Shown: piece after piece, positions 31,136 through 41,921 of the stretch
How positions within the stretch are numbered: position 1 is the stretch's first letter
Layout: each line of letters starts with the position of its first letter
Assembly: GCA_024036415.1 (NCBI GenBank)
Contig: JAMWET010000949.1
Location: forward strand, 22,501-86,500
DNA from: Prochilodus magdalenae
Taxonomy: Eukaryota > Chordata > Actinopteri > Characiformes > Prochilodontidae
Direction: 5' to 3'
DNA: 64,000 nucleotides
Translations under genes and position numbers: made by a program
Notes under the pieces: generated by a model
Database searches by the model: none
Seen by the model: only the letters and a program-made list of their open reading frames with translations
Told to the model about the DNA's origin: nothing

Positions 31136-31894
31136 GAGTGGCTGAACATTGATGTGGTCTACATCCAGAAACTTGAATAGAATCTCAGCTGTTATTTGTA
31201 CTTGTGTAAGTGTTACACAGTATTGGTGACCTGTTTGGTGACCGGTGAAGGAGTATTTCATCCAAATGGCTGTTTGAATGAGGCTCAATACGGGGCAGCC
31301 AATCAGAACATATGCCATTTAAATATAATCTTAAAGGCCATTTCTAAGGGTAGTACGAAAGGAAATGATGACTCCAGTGTGCTTCACTCTACAGGTACTC
31401 TGCATAGGCCACACTGTCAGGTCCCATCATCAGATACCACCTCATGCTTTGGGATTCCACTGTGGATCTGGTGTTGGCATGTGTGACTCTCTGGTGCACA
31501 TGTAAGAGTCTTAACTCTGGATTTAGAGGGGGCAGCATGCTCTTGAATCAGGAGGTCCGCATCTATTCACACCCTGTGTGTTGCTGTTACACCCGACTTT
31601 GGCACCCCTGCCAACATTGCAATAATGGCACCATGCCAGAGGTGGAAATAATGAGGCAAGAAGTCATAAAATGTTATGAAGCAACCACTTTATAAAAAGG
31701 TGGAAGCTGAAAGTAAATGCTTGGAATAAGGGGCAGCGAGACTGTCATTCCAAATGTCTTACTCCACACATAAACAGACAACACATGTATCCCTAACAAA
31801 TGACTATGTACAGACTCTGACACTTAAAAGGAGTGATTTGGATGATTTATAAGCTGAATGAGTCACTTTGTGTGTTTGAAGGGGTAGTAACTGC
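31136..31894. other. Gene-free intergenic DNA between two Tc1 relics
   Basis: No recognisable coding or RNA content. It could be decayed interior of the flanking transposons, but I saw no transposase motif in it. Confidence 0.35.
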
Positions 31895-32105
31895 TGCTGC
31901 ATGAGGCTATAAATACATGTGTGGTGAGATGACTGGCTAAAAGAAAACAGTGATGGCATTTGGGCGTGCCAAAGGCCATAGTGTGAAGGAAGTAGCTGAA
32001 TCTGCAGGTGCATGGAAGCGAATGGTCATATGGGTCTACCAGCAGTGGCACAAATCCCAGTGTACAGGAAGCTCTCCTCAGAATTGTGCCAGGGAATCAT
32101 GCTGC
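31895..32105 (+). mobile_element. Tc1/mariner transposase relic (HTH segment), second copy
   Basis: Translates as FGRAKGHSVKEVAESAGAW followed by KRMVIWVYQQWHKSQCTG, a Tc1-type helix-turn-helix. It is about 75% alike at DNA level by eye to 30,955-31,135 and matches the minus-strand relic at 14,090-14,340. Confidence 0.6.
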
Positions 32106-33225
32106 AGAGATGTCTACTGAACTTAGCATGCTAACCACCTAGCTCGGCCCATCCTGCCTCAAAATACTGCTCTGTATCCTCAATAGGTGATAGTGAGTCA
32201 CGGTCGCATTGAATTAAATCAGCCCAACATGAGAGGATGAAGACGTAGCTGGTTCTTAATCGTGGTAAATGGCTGAAGCTCTTTTCAACCGACCATTATA
32301 ACTCACCTTCATTCACAGCCCTTACATTAGCCTTACAGGATAGTTATACTGTAGTTATCCGGTATATAGCTCTCTGTGTGTGTGGTACTCTCTGTGCCTG
32401 GTGGTACCTGGAGGGTCTGGAGAATATTCCTTGGCCCCACTCCAGACAAAGGTGCTCATTCAGCACTGTGCAGTAAATCAGATGCTGTACATATATACAG
32501 AGAGGCTTAGTTAATCATAAATATAAAGTGCTTTAGTGAATTAAAATAAACAATAAAGAACATCAGTAACCGGAAGAGAGCTAAAAGATCTAGATAAGGA
32601 GTCAAAAAAACCTGGACCTGATAAACAAGAAGATTACTCTTTAGACTGGACATAAGTTTGGTACAGGGCGAATAGTCACAGCACCAAAGAAAGAATGTAT
32701 TCTCAGTGGAAGAATTGATATGGGTTTATGCATGTTAAAGTTGTGATGAGGTGTGTATGAATGGTGGATATGCAAGAGGTGTGAAGCAACTGGGGAGGTG
32801 GGTGAGGACAGATAAGGATGACCCACCTAAGGATAGCATTAAGAAATGTAAAAAAACAAAAACAATGCTTTCTGGAATAAAACAGTTCTGGTGCTGGTTC
32901 AGCTTGAAATGAACACTTTATTGCATATATCACATTTTATTGTAGTTATTCATCATTTATTCATCTTTAATAAACGTCAGTTTATCATTTACTGAGGATC
33001 CTGCTTTTGCGGTTTAATTAGATTTATTTTTATTATATTTCTGAGTGTAATTATTTGGCACCTATATGTTAAATTACTGTGACAGATGCTGTGTGAAGAG
33101 ATGAAGCTAAGGTTTGATGTTGAACGTTCCTTCTAGTCTTCCAAGTTAATGCTAACACTGAGGAGGAGGGACTGTATTTCCTTATTTCTTACAATAGGGT
33201 TTGACACCATGGCTGTATTGGAAAG
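32106..33225. other. Gene-free intergenic DNA
   Basis: Nothing recognised. The segment is AT-rich with scattered short frames. Confidence 0.4.
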
Positions 33226-33305
33226 GGCATACTACATAGTACTCGCATACTAAATCTGCCTAAATACGGTATGTAGTATGTAGTATGCAGTATGCGACCC
33301 AACAT
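33226..33305. mobile_element. MITE fragment with TAGTATGC words
   Basis: CATACTACATAGTACTCGCA on the left faces GTAGTATGCAGTATGCG on the right as imperfect inverted repeats. Similar CATACTACGTAGTATGC MITEs are frequent in fish. A further CTGCATACTACACTG lies at 33,480. Confidence 0.45.
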
Positions 33306-34284
33306 CCTGATAGTGTATTGTGAATTGTGATCATTCGTGTGTGTGTGTGTATTGGTTTAACACGGGACGCAACATTTAATTGCCAAATAAAGGACGATTC
33401 CGTATTTTACGGGACGAGTGGCTACCCTACATGTGACTGTATTAGTAAACTACATTGTATATTAAAACTTGTCACTGTACTGCATACTACACTGAGGTGG
33501 TATGTTGCCCCCCGTTGTTATGAGTATGAATTTGCAAGATTGCATCATCTCACACATTTACTTCTACAAAGGGGAATTCCACCAGATTCTCAAATTACCC
33601 ACAAACACTGATTCAGGGTAATCGCCATCATTCAGAAGGGTATGAGGAGAAACTGCACACTGTAGAGAAACTTACCTATTTGGATTCCTTTACTGTGGTG
33701 GTAATCCCAATGTAGGACCAGAGGTTATAACATCTACATACAAATTGTCCAAAATGGCACATAAAAAATCTCCTATATTTTTGTTGGTGAACCGGAACAG
33801 TATAAGTATTATTTTTTGGATGCATATAAATCTCTTTAAGAATACATGTTAGTGATGAATTCCTTGTCATTTGATTGTTTTTCCTTTTCTATAGGGGGGT
33901 TATTAGAGATATTAAACTCTCTTGAACTGTGATCCCCATCATCAAAGCTGTGACCAATTCTGACTCAGCAGGTTTCCCCAGAACAGGACATTTCATACCA
34001 AACCCCTCTGAATGACTCTGAACCAGGCAATTATGCATTGTGAAATATCGGTGGACTGTCCCTTTAACGCTGTTCACTACAGCCAGTAACCTTTCAATAA
34101 AGGACCTCTAAAAACAGCTCTATGGTGATGTATCTCTGACAGAAACCCATCAGTTGTAATTAGCATTAACACTGTAGCTGCTAACTGGCGTGTTGTAGCT
34201 ACTATGCAGCGTTGACGGGTAGAGGGCAACATTGAGCAGCCGCGAATTATTCCCCACCCGTTTTGCTGTTGGTCCGCCTCCTTG
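33306..34284. other. Gene-free DNA upstream of the setbp1 promoter
   Basis: No coding sequence or bounded repeats recognised. GC content rises towards 34,250. Confidence 0.4.
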
Positions 34285-34499
34285 CGCTGGGATTGGCTAG
34301 CAGTTCAGCTCACGAGCGCCGCCCTGTGCAGTGATTGGCTAGTAGTTCAACAGACAAGGCGGGCTGCTTGCGAGTATGAACAATGAGCCAATCCAAGCGA
34401 GGCTCTAGCCAATCGTTACACAGCAGGGCGGGGCTTGTCGGAAAACAGGTGGGGAAAAAAATACGCCACCGCGCAGTCCACTCGTGCTCTAACCTAGAA
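34285..34499 (+). promoter_or_regulatory. setbp1: setbp1 core promoter region with four CCAAT boxes
   Basis: Two inverted CCAAT boxes (ATTGG at 34,292 and 34,334) lie in a 17-bp near-duplicate GATTGGCTAGYAGTTCA. They are followed by two direct CCAAT boxes (34,388 and 34,409) and a GC box GGGCGGGGC (34,426). The arrangement fits NF-Y/Sp1 driven, TATA-poor initiation at about 34,460-34,510. Transcript data would be needed to place the start. Confidence 0.65.
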
Positions 34500-35206
34500 T
34501 CGAGTGCGTGTTTCTGGAAGAGATCGTTATCAGAAAGAGTGAAGAATAAAAAACTAGACTAGACCGCGGGGAACCTCGTCAGAGACCGACTCAGCGAGCG
34601 AAAGCGAGAGGCCGTACTCTGTAGGGGAAGTCTGACTGAACTCAACCCGAAAGGGAAAGATACCAGCTTGTTTTTTTCACCTGGATAGACTGTTTTATTT
34701 TGCACTAACCTAAACCGGGCACTGAGGATATCAAGGATACTAACGCGCGTTTCTCCGCAGTGGAAAAGGCTCGAGCGCTGCCTCCCCCCTCACACACACA
34801 CACACACACACCACACGCGCGCGCACACACACACAAGTCTGGGATTTGAGAGAGAAGCAATGCAGCTCTGTGAGTAGCGAGACGGCGGGGTCTTTCTGCA
34901 GCCAAGCTCGGCAGACCATCCCGCAGTTTCTGCTCAAATCTGTACGTACTGCGAGCAGCAGCCTTGGTGCACATTAGCATTTGCGTTTTCCTGTCCTCTT
35001 ATCGACTGCTCGGCTTTTTCACACCCCTTCTTAATCTCATCGGAGATTTCGATTGACGCCATTTTACGCCGATAAACATCGTCTGTTTTTTAAATGCATC
35101 GTTCAGTTTGACGGATTGCGAAGTTGCCATCGGTCCCGCCTGCCGTCGTATTCATGTCACTGGATGGATTTGCTTTTAACTACGTGACCACCAGCTTCGG
35201 AAATGG
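34500..35206 (+). other. setbp1: setbp1 5' non-coding exon 1 (start approximate)
   Basis: GC-rich, CpG-containing sequence downstream of the promoter elements, ending at a strong donor ATGG|GTGAGT after 35,206. It holds several upstream ATGs. One at 34,861 is followed by four codons and a stop. One at 35,095 is followed by a stop after five codons. One at 35,154 stays open to the donor. A second possible donor (CTCT|GTGAGT) lies at about 34,870, so alternative 5' exons are possible. Confidence 0.6.
34790..34835. repeat. CA/CG alternating purine-pyrimidine tract in setbp1 exon 1
   Basis: A (CA)n run, then ACGCGCGCGC, then (CA)n again: 46 bp of nearly perfect purine-pyrimidine alternation, a classic Z-DNA-prone composition, inside the 5' untranslated exon. 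Confidence 0.9.
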
Positions 35207-38200
35207 GTGAGTTTAACGCTTCCTCACAGCCGAGCTTTCCAAAATTACAACTTAGCAGGAAAATACTGCGGTGTTTACTGTTTAAATGTTGGTGTTTCAC
35301 GCCTGCAGAGAGAAACATGGCTGGGGAAATAAGCACTGGGCTCGAAATCTGTCTTAATGTGGTCGAGAAGTTGAAAACTGCTAGCTCTCTGACCTAAAGC
35401 AGGAGAGGAGAAGTGTCGTGTCCACTGCACTAGAGAGTGTGGTGGAGCAGCTAAGCTGTCTTTGGGCTAGAGAATTAGGACGAGGCTGAACTTAACCTCC
35501 TTCTAGTCGGCTTCTTGTCGAATTTGCCCGTTCCACCTTAAATAGTGCAGCACTTACACTCTGGCGCCCGCTTCGAATTTTCCCCTTCCACCTTAAGAGG
35601 TGCAGCAGCTGCATTCAGGCGCCCGCTTCGAATTTCCCTTCCCACCTTAATAGGTGCTGCAGCTACATCCAGACACTCGGTTCGATTTTTATCGTTCCAC
35701 CTTAAACGGCGCAGCACTTACACTTATACGCCCTGTTCGAATTTTCCAGTACCACCTTAAAAGGCGCTGCAGTTACATTCAGGTGCCCAGATCGAATTCT
35801 GCCGTTCCACCTTAAATGGTGCAGCAGTTACATACAGACGCCAGGTCATTTAAGGTGGACCGGGATAATTCGAACATGAAGCTAACTTCAGCCTGAGCAG
35901 AATTAGGACACGTTGGCTGCAACTCTTCACAGGAGCGAGATGTTCGCCCACCTTGGCTTCCGAGAGGACGACAGGGCTTTGGAGCAGGGTGAAATCCCAG
36001 CTCGGGTGTTTTACAGGCGGGGTTGAGGTTCATCTCTCTCTCCGTAACTCCGTCATTTCGCCTCGGTTCCCCGCTGAGGCGGGTGGGCGGCCAGCCAACG
36101 CCAACCCGAGCCGTTTCCACTACGAGCCAAGCCGTGTGGGCTTCACCTCCACGGCCCCCTCAGTGTCGGGCCATGCTTGTTTCGTCTGAAACGCAGAGAA
36201 GCTGCGTGGGAGATTTCTTGAATTAGCCTGATCTAAGTCAGAGCTAGGGCTCCCCCTCAGACAGCGGGCGTCCAGGGACGTGTTCAGGGGCTGGAGGTCG
36301 GGACACTGTTCAGGGGGCTTTTATTGGGAAGGAGGTGGATAATAATAATGGTCTTCCTCCAAGGCTTATAACATTATAGTTTAGGCTTTTACATCACGTC
36401 AGCGTCCGAAACCACATACCACTACTATGCACACGTAGTTTGACGTACTGTTTAGTAGCTATGTGTTTTGATTGGTTAAAATTCCGCCCAATTTAAAGGG
36501 GGCGGGGCTTCGTCCAGGTGAGGGGTTCTCTGCTTCTTCATCGTCCTGCAGTGTTAACCCACACTTTTCTATATACATACATGTGCATATCGGTTTCACA
36601 AGAAAGTGCAACTTGACGGAAAGGTGAAAGGCCCCAGGTAGCCCAGTATCTGGAGGTCTGTGTGCACTGCTGTAGTAGGACTATAGGTATTTCAGAAATG
36701 TAAACATGTGCCAGCCTTATAGTGTGGTTGCAGCAGTCCCAGGATTATGAAGGAGTTGTCAACAGTTGTAGATCGCCTACACCAGCATGAAACAGAGCAT
36801 TGTGACATTGTAATATCACAGTACTGGGACATGGTATACGTAATGCAGTAAGACTGTTGGACCACCAGAGAACCAAAATGGGCGGAGCTCAGACCAGGTG
36901 AAGGTGCCTCTAGCTCATCATCTTTCAGTATTAAGCCATGTGTTGCTAAATATATACATGTGTAAACCAGTTTTACAAGAAAGTGTAACCTGATGGAAAG
37001 GTGAAAGTCCACCAGGTATTCTAGCATGCAGCCTGAACCTGGAAGTTCAGATGCACTGCTGTAATAGGACTATGGGTTTTTGAGAAATGTTTACATGTGT
37101 CATATTGTTTTGTGTAATTGCAGCTATCACAGGATTATGAAGTAGGACAACAGTTTTTGATCACATATACCAGCAGGAATCGATGTGTTTCCAAATAATT
37201 TTGGAAATACATTGATGGTGAACCTCACTTTCAGTTTAGCTGAGAGAATATATAGGGATGTAACAAAACACTGTGACATTGTAATATCACAGTACTGTGG
37301 TAGTGTGGAGATGCGACGGTGGATTGTGGAGAACTGAGTTTATGCCACGTAATGCAGTAAGACTGTTTGAACACCAGAAAATGGGGCGGAGCTTAGACCA
37401 GGTAAAGGTTTCTCTAGCTCATCGTCTTTCAGTATTAAACCATGTTTTGGCAAATGCATACATGTGCAAACCAGTTTTACAGGAAAGTGCAATGTAATGA
37501 ATGGTGGAAGGCCACCAGGTAACCCAGATCTGTAAGATTGGGTGCACTGCTGGAGTAGGACTATAGGTTTTTGAGTTACATAACGTGCCAAGTGTGGATT
37601 AGGAAGGAAGGCAACAGATGTTGACCAGCCGGAGTAGTGATTGGTATAGTGGGTTACACCTCCCACGCTGTAGACAGGGGATCAGTGCCCTACCTGGGCA
37701 AGCACTCTACATTATACCAGTAAGTGTCCCTGGGCAAGACTCCTAACTCTACCTTCCTATGCCTGTGTAAACTGTGATCAAATGTAAGTCGCTTTGGATA
37801 AGAGCATCTGCCAAACACTTCAATATGTACATGAAGGAGTTAATCATGGGTGTAAAAGTGCATCGTGACATTGTAATACCACAGAGCTGTGACAGAGTAC
37901 ATTGTGGAAATGTGACAACACGTTGTGAAGAATGAATCTCCTCTGATGCAGGAAATAAACGTACATGCTAAAACACTAGTGCAGGTCTTCCACACGTGTT
38001 AATGTGTACTTGCCTGATAACCCTGGCTGTGCTGTCATTAGGGAATCACAGTGTGGTACTGTATGTAGGAAGGTAGTCGACAGGCTTTATGAAAATTTCG
38101 GTTTCAGTTTTTGCTTTGCTGTCACTCCCGAGGTTTCACTACTGAATGATGTTTTAAATGAACTCGAGGGTGTGGTCCATGAGAGAGAGAGTTGCCCCAT

Positions 38201-41200
38201 AACACCTGACCCCCCCCCGCCCCCCCTCCACTTCATTACATCAGCGTGGTGAGAATCATCGGTTCACTGAGCTGAACTAACCGAAGCTTACGATGAGATG
38301 TGGTTGCCATACGTGTGGAATTGGAGCCTAATGGTATGTATTAGCCCAGGGCAGGACTGAGGCATGCATAAAAATGACTTACATTGTTTCCCATAACTTT
38401 AGTTGCCATGACAACTGGACTTTCTGACTTGCATCAGGTTTGCCAGCGCTGGGACGATGCGGGGGCCCTTAGTGACAGTGACGGCCACCCTCATGCTTCC
38501 GTGAAGCTTTCTGGAGCAGAGATTTTTACCAGACGTTTTGGCTTGTGCGCTCGCAGTTTGATGCACGCAGAGATGGCTTGGTTGATATGAGTATTTGAGA
38601 CCGTACAAGGAGCCACTCTGAATTTCCTTATCGTTTTGTGGACATCATATATATATATCAAAATTCCCAAGTCACAATCAACCCAAAGCAATTCCAGTTA
38701 TCACTAGAATCTTGCCCGGCGAAGACAAAGCAAAAAAGCAGATTGCTTCCTCATGCACCATATTTGATTTCCAGAGAAGGAACACAGTGCTATTTGACTA
38801 AAGCACAAATCCAAAGTGATGTTTATGTGTGTGAATAGATCTCCCTCTGTTCCTGGCTGGGGCTAGTTTTGCTGGAGGACGGCCAAGTCCTGACAGGAGA
38901 CAAAGGAAGAGGGGAAGATATCCAAGGACAAATCTCATTTTTGGCAGCCGTTCCAAACGGAGTATCAGAGCAAGAACACCTTTTGGCAGCGAGACATAGA
39001 GGAGAAGGAGGAGGAGGAGGAGGAGGACAATCTAGTTTTTTTTCCAGACTCCAGCCATTTTGTTTTCCACACAGTGGTTGAAATTCCTGTCTCTCCTCAT
39101 ATAAGAAGAGTCAAGCTTGACAGTCGTGCATTACTTGCTGTGCTAAAACAAAGCTATACGAGGGTAGTGCGCTAACACCAAACCAACAGAGACAGGGAAT
39201 GGCAGCATCTGCATATGCACTGTGTATAGATTGTACCGCACCATTTGGCTAGTTACTGGATAACTAGGTGGTTATTCTAAGCAGCCAAAGGGTTTATTGT
39301 ATGCGAACTTCCGTGGCATGGAAACGTGTTTCTCAGATGGCATCCCAGTTTTTATTTACAGTTGTTTCCAAGCCACAGAAAAATTGATGTGTTTGATGGC
39401 ATGAAGTGAATTTCATTGGCCAGTCGTTTGGGATAAAAGGACCACCATTGGTGGACGCTGAAGAATCTGCAGCGAGATGCTTTTGCTGAGTTGGCTCAGT
39501 CATTAGCTTTCGGCATTTGCGGTCTTTCCCAGACGGCTTTCTAGGTCATGCCCCCATCCATGTCTAACGTTCTGCCCCGTCAGATCCGAGCTCCAAAACC
39601 GAGGGAATATAATCATGGACAGCGGAGTTGGTATGCGGCCGTCATGTCTAAACCGCCCGACGTCATCCGCTCATCTGAGCAGCAGCGGATTATATGTTCC
39701 TTTTTGACCTCTGATGTATTGTGTACTGTATTTAGCTGGCCTAAGATCGCAGTTTTGCATCTGCAGAGCATTGGATTTATGGCCACTGAGGTCTGTCTTG
39801 AACAACTGTGGCTTGAGAGATGAATTGAGTATTTAGTGGAGGACTTCCAGGCATTTGTTTGGCTTCTCTGAGAGAGCTGTCAACCCTGCCACTCCGGAGA
39901 GGCGGATCGCTAGTGAGGGGGGGATGCAGTCACTTCCCCTTCCACCCAGGGGGTGAGCTGGCTATTCTCCTGGCAGGCTCCTTCCAGAAAGTTCTCATCT
40001 AAAGAGCTTCTGAATATGTTATTGGGCTTGTAATTGACAAGCCTTCCACTGGGGTCCCATTGATGCTGCTCGCAATGAATAGAATCTAATGAGACAAGTA
40101 TTGAATACTCCTCGGTTGTAAGACAGCTTCCTGTTTTGTTTTCCTTGGGGAATATTTTTGTATCCTCTGTCCAGTTAACAGCCATCAGTATGCATGAACA
40201 CGGTGCTTGTGTGGAGCTGTTTTTGTACCCGTCATGTACCCATGTAGAACTGTTTTACTATGTAAGGTTCCTGTAAACTTCCTGTGGCAACTCGTGTTGC
40301 AGCACCTCAAAAATATAGACAGTATTTAAGATCGAAAGTTCCTCTAGTGTTTATTACTGCCCCGGAGCAAAGTGTGAACATGTGTCTGTGTGACTGGGCT
40401 GTTTTTTCCCTTCTTCTTTGCGAGTCTGCCTCAGCGCACTCTGTTCATCGCCTTAAAAGGGGCTGTGTTACTGGGTGGAATCTTTTCACACTCGCAGTAT
40501 GTGTGACACCCGGGCCCAGGGAGGAGCGACCACTGCTAGGCTGCTTACCTAATCAGCTCAGTTCTCACTTTCCACTGATGCGGTATAGTCACTGTTGTTG
40601 TTTACAACCAGGCTACGGTAAGGTATGGACGCTGTTTACAAACTACAGTACTGTGCAAAACTCAGAGACCGCCCCATATATGTTTCATTTCCAGTCAAAG
40701 TGGCCATATGAATGAGTTATCTATTTTTCAAGCAGATATTTAACAGGAAGTTAAACAGCAACAAAATAGAATATCCAAGTTGTATTGTGCATTGCCTTTA
40801 TTGCAGCGTCCATCCTTTTTAGGAGACTCGAGTTCTTGATATCTGCAGGGATATTTTTCCACACATCCAAAGCTGTGTCTTAGAAGTTGGGTTTCCTTTT
40901 CTGCACATTCAGTAGTATAGAGACCAGGGCTGTAGGGTGGCCATTGGCCATTCCCAAGTGGGTCCACCTGTGGGATTTTCTGCCTTGAAGCATGAGTGGA
41001 ACTTAAAGGTGAGGGTGTAAGTACTGTTTATTTGATGGGGGGGCAGCCCTGGTGGTCTGACTAGGTCTTGTAAGGTGTTGATATGAGTCCTTTTTTGAGC
41101 TGCAGTTTTAGAAACTCCTGGCTCTTCACTGATGGTTCCTTCCTCATGCAATTGAAAGAGGTGTTGTTGAGCTATCTTGAATTGAAATTGACTATGCACT

Positions 41201-41871
41201 AGGAATGAAATAAACACAGGCCACTGACTTCTATAAAGTACCTCTACTTTAGTGATTAGGTCTGAACAATATTAGCAAAATATCTAATTGTGATTTGTCT
41301 GACCAGTGTTACACTTGGGATGTAAATTGCTGTATTTCCTATCTATTGAGAGCCAGCCCTTATTAGTGTATTAAGACTAATGTGTCCACTGTTTTTGGCT
41401 TGAGGCTTTAACACAGGCAGTTAACTCCCTGTTAATTAGGGTTGTGTTCATATACACAGGTTATTTAGAAGAGCTGAATCAACTATAGTTGGTATACAAG
41501 CTTTGTGCTGTTACTTTCTACCTGTGGGAAAAGGAGATAATGCATAATACAGACTGTAATCATAATGGAAACGCTTCTATTGAAATAAATGTGAATAATG
41601 ATTAATGATTAATCTTTCTGCCCCATCACTGAGTATGGAGTTTTCCAGAGCTTCCTATAAAAATCACCGGAACAGCGATCCGATATTCCAGATTATGTTA
41701 TTGGCAGAGCTTTCACAAGTGTGGGACAGTGCTGAGATGTTAAACTGTGTGTGTGTTTTCCACGCTTGTTTAGCTTCTCTGTATTTTGTGTAACCTACTA
41801 AAGCACAAAGCATGCATCGCATAGTTAAGCCGTTACGTCACGACTGCAGCAATTAAGGGTTGTTTTTATGT

Positions 41872-41921
<50 letters not shown>

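Noticed and set aside
39548..39823. 91-codon plus frame in setbp1 intron 1
   Set aside because: No domain and no splice acceptor/donor pair. Probably chance in unique intronic DNA.
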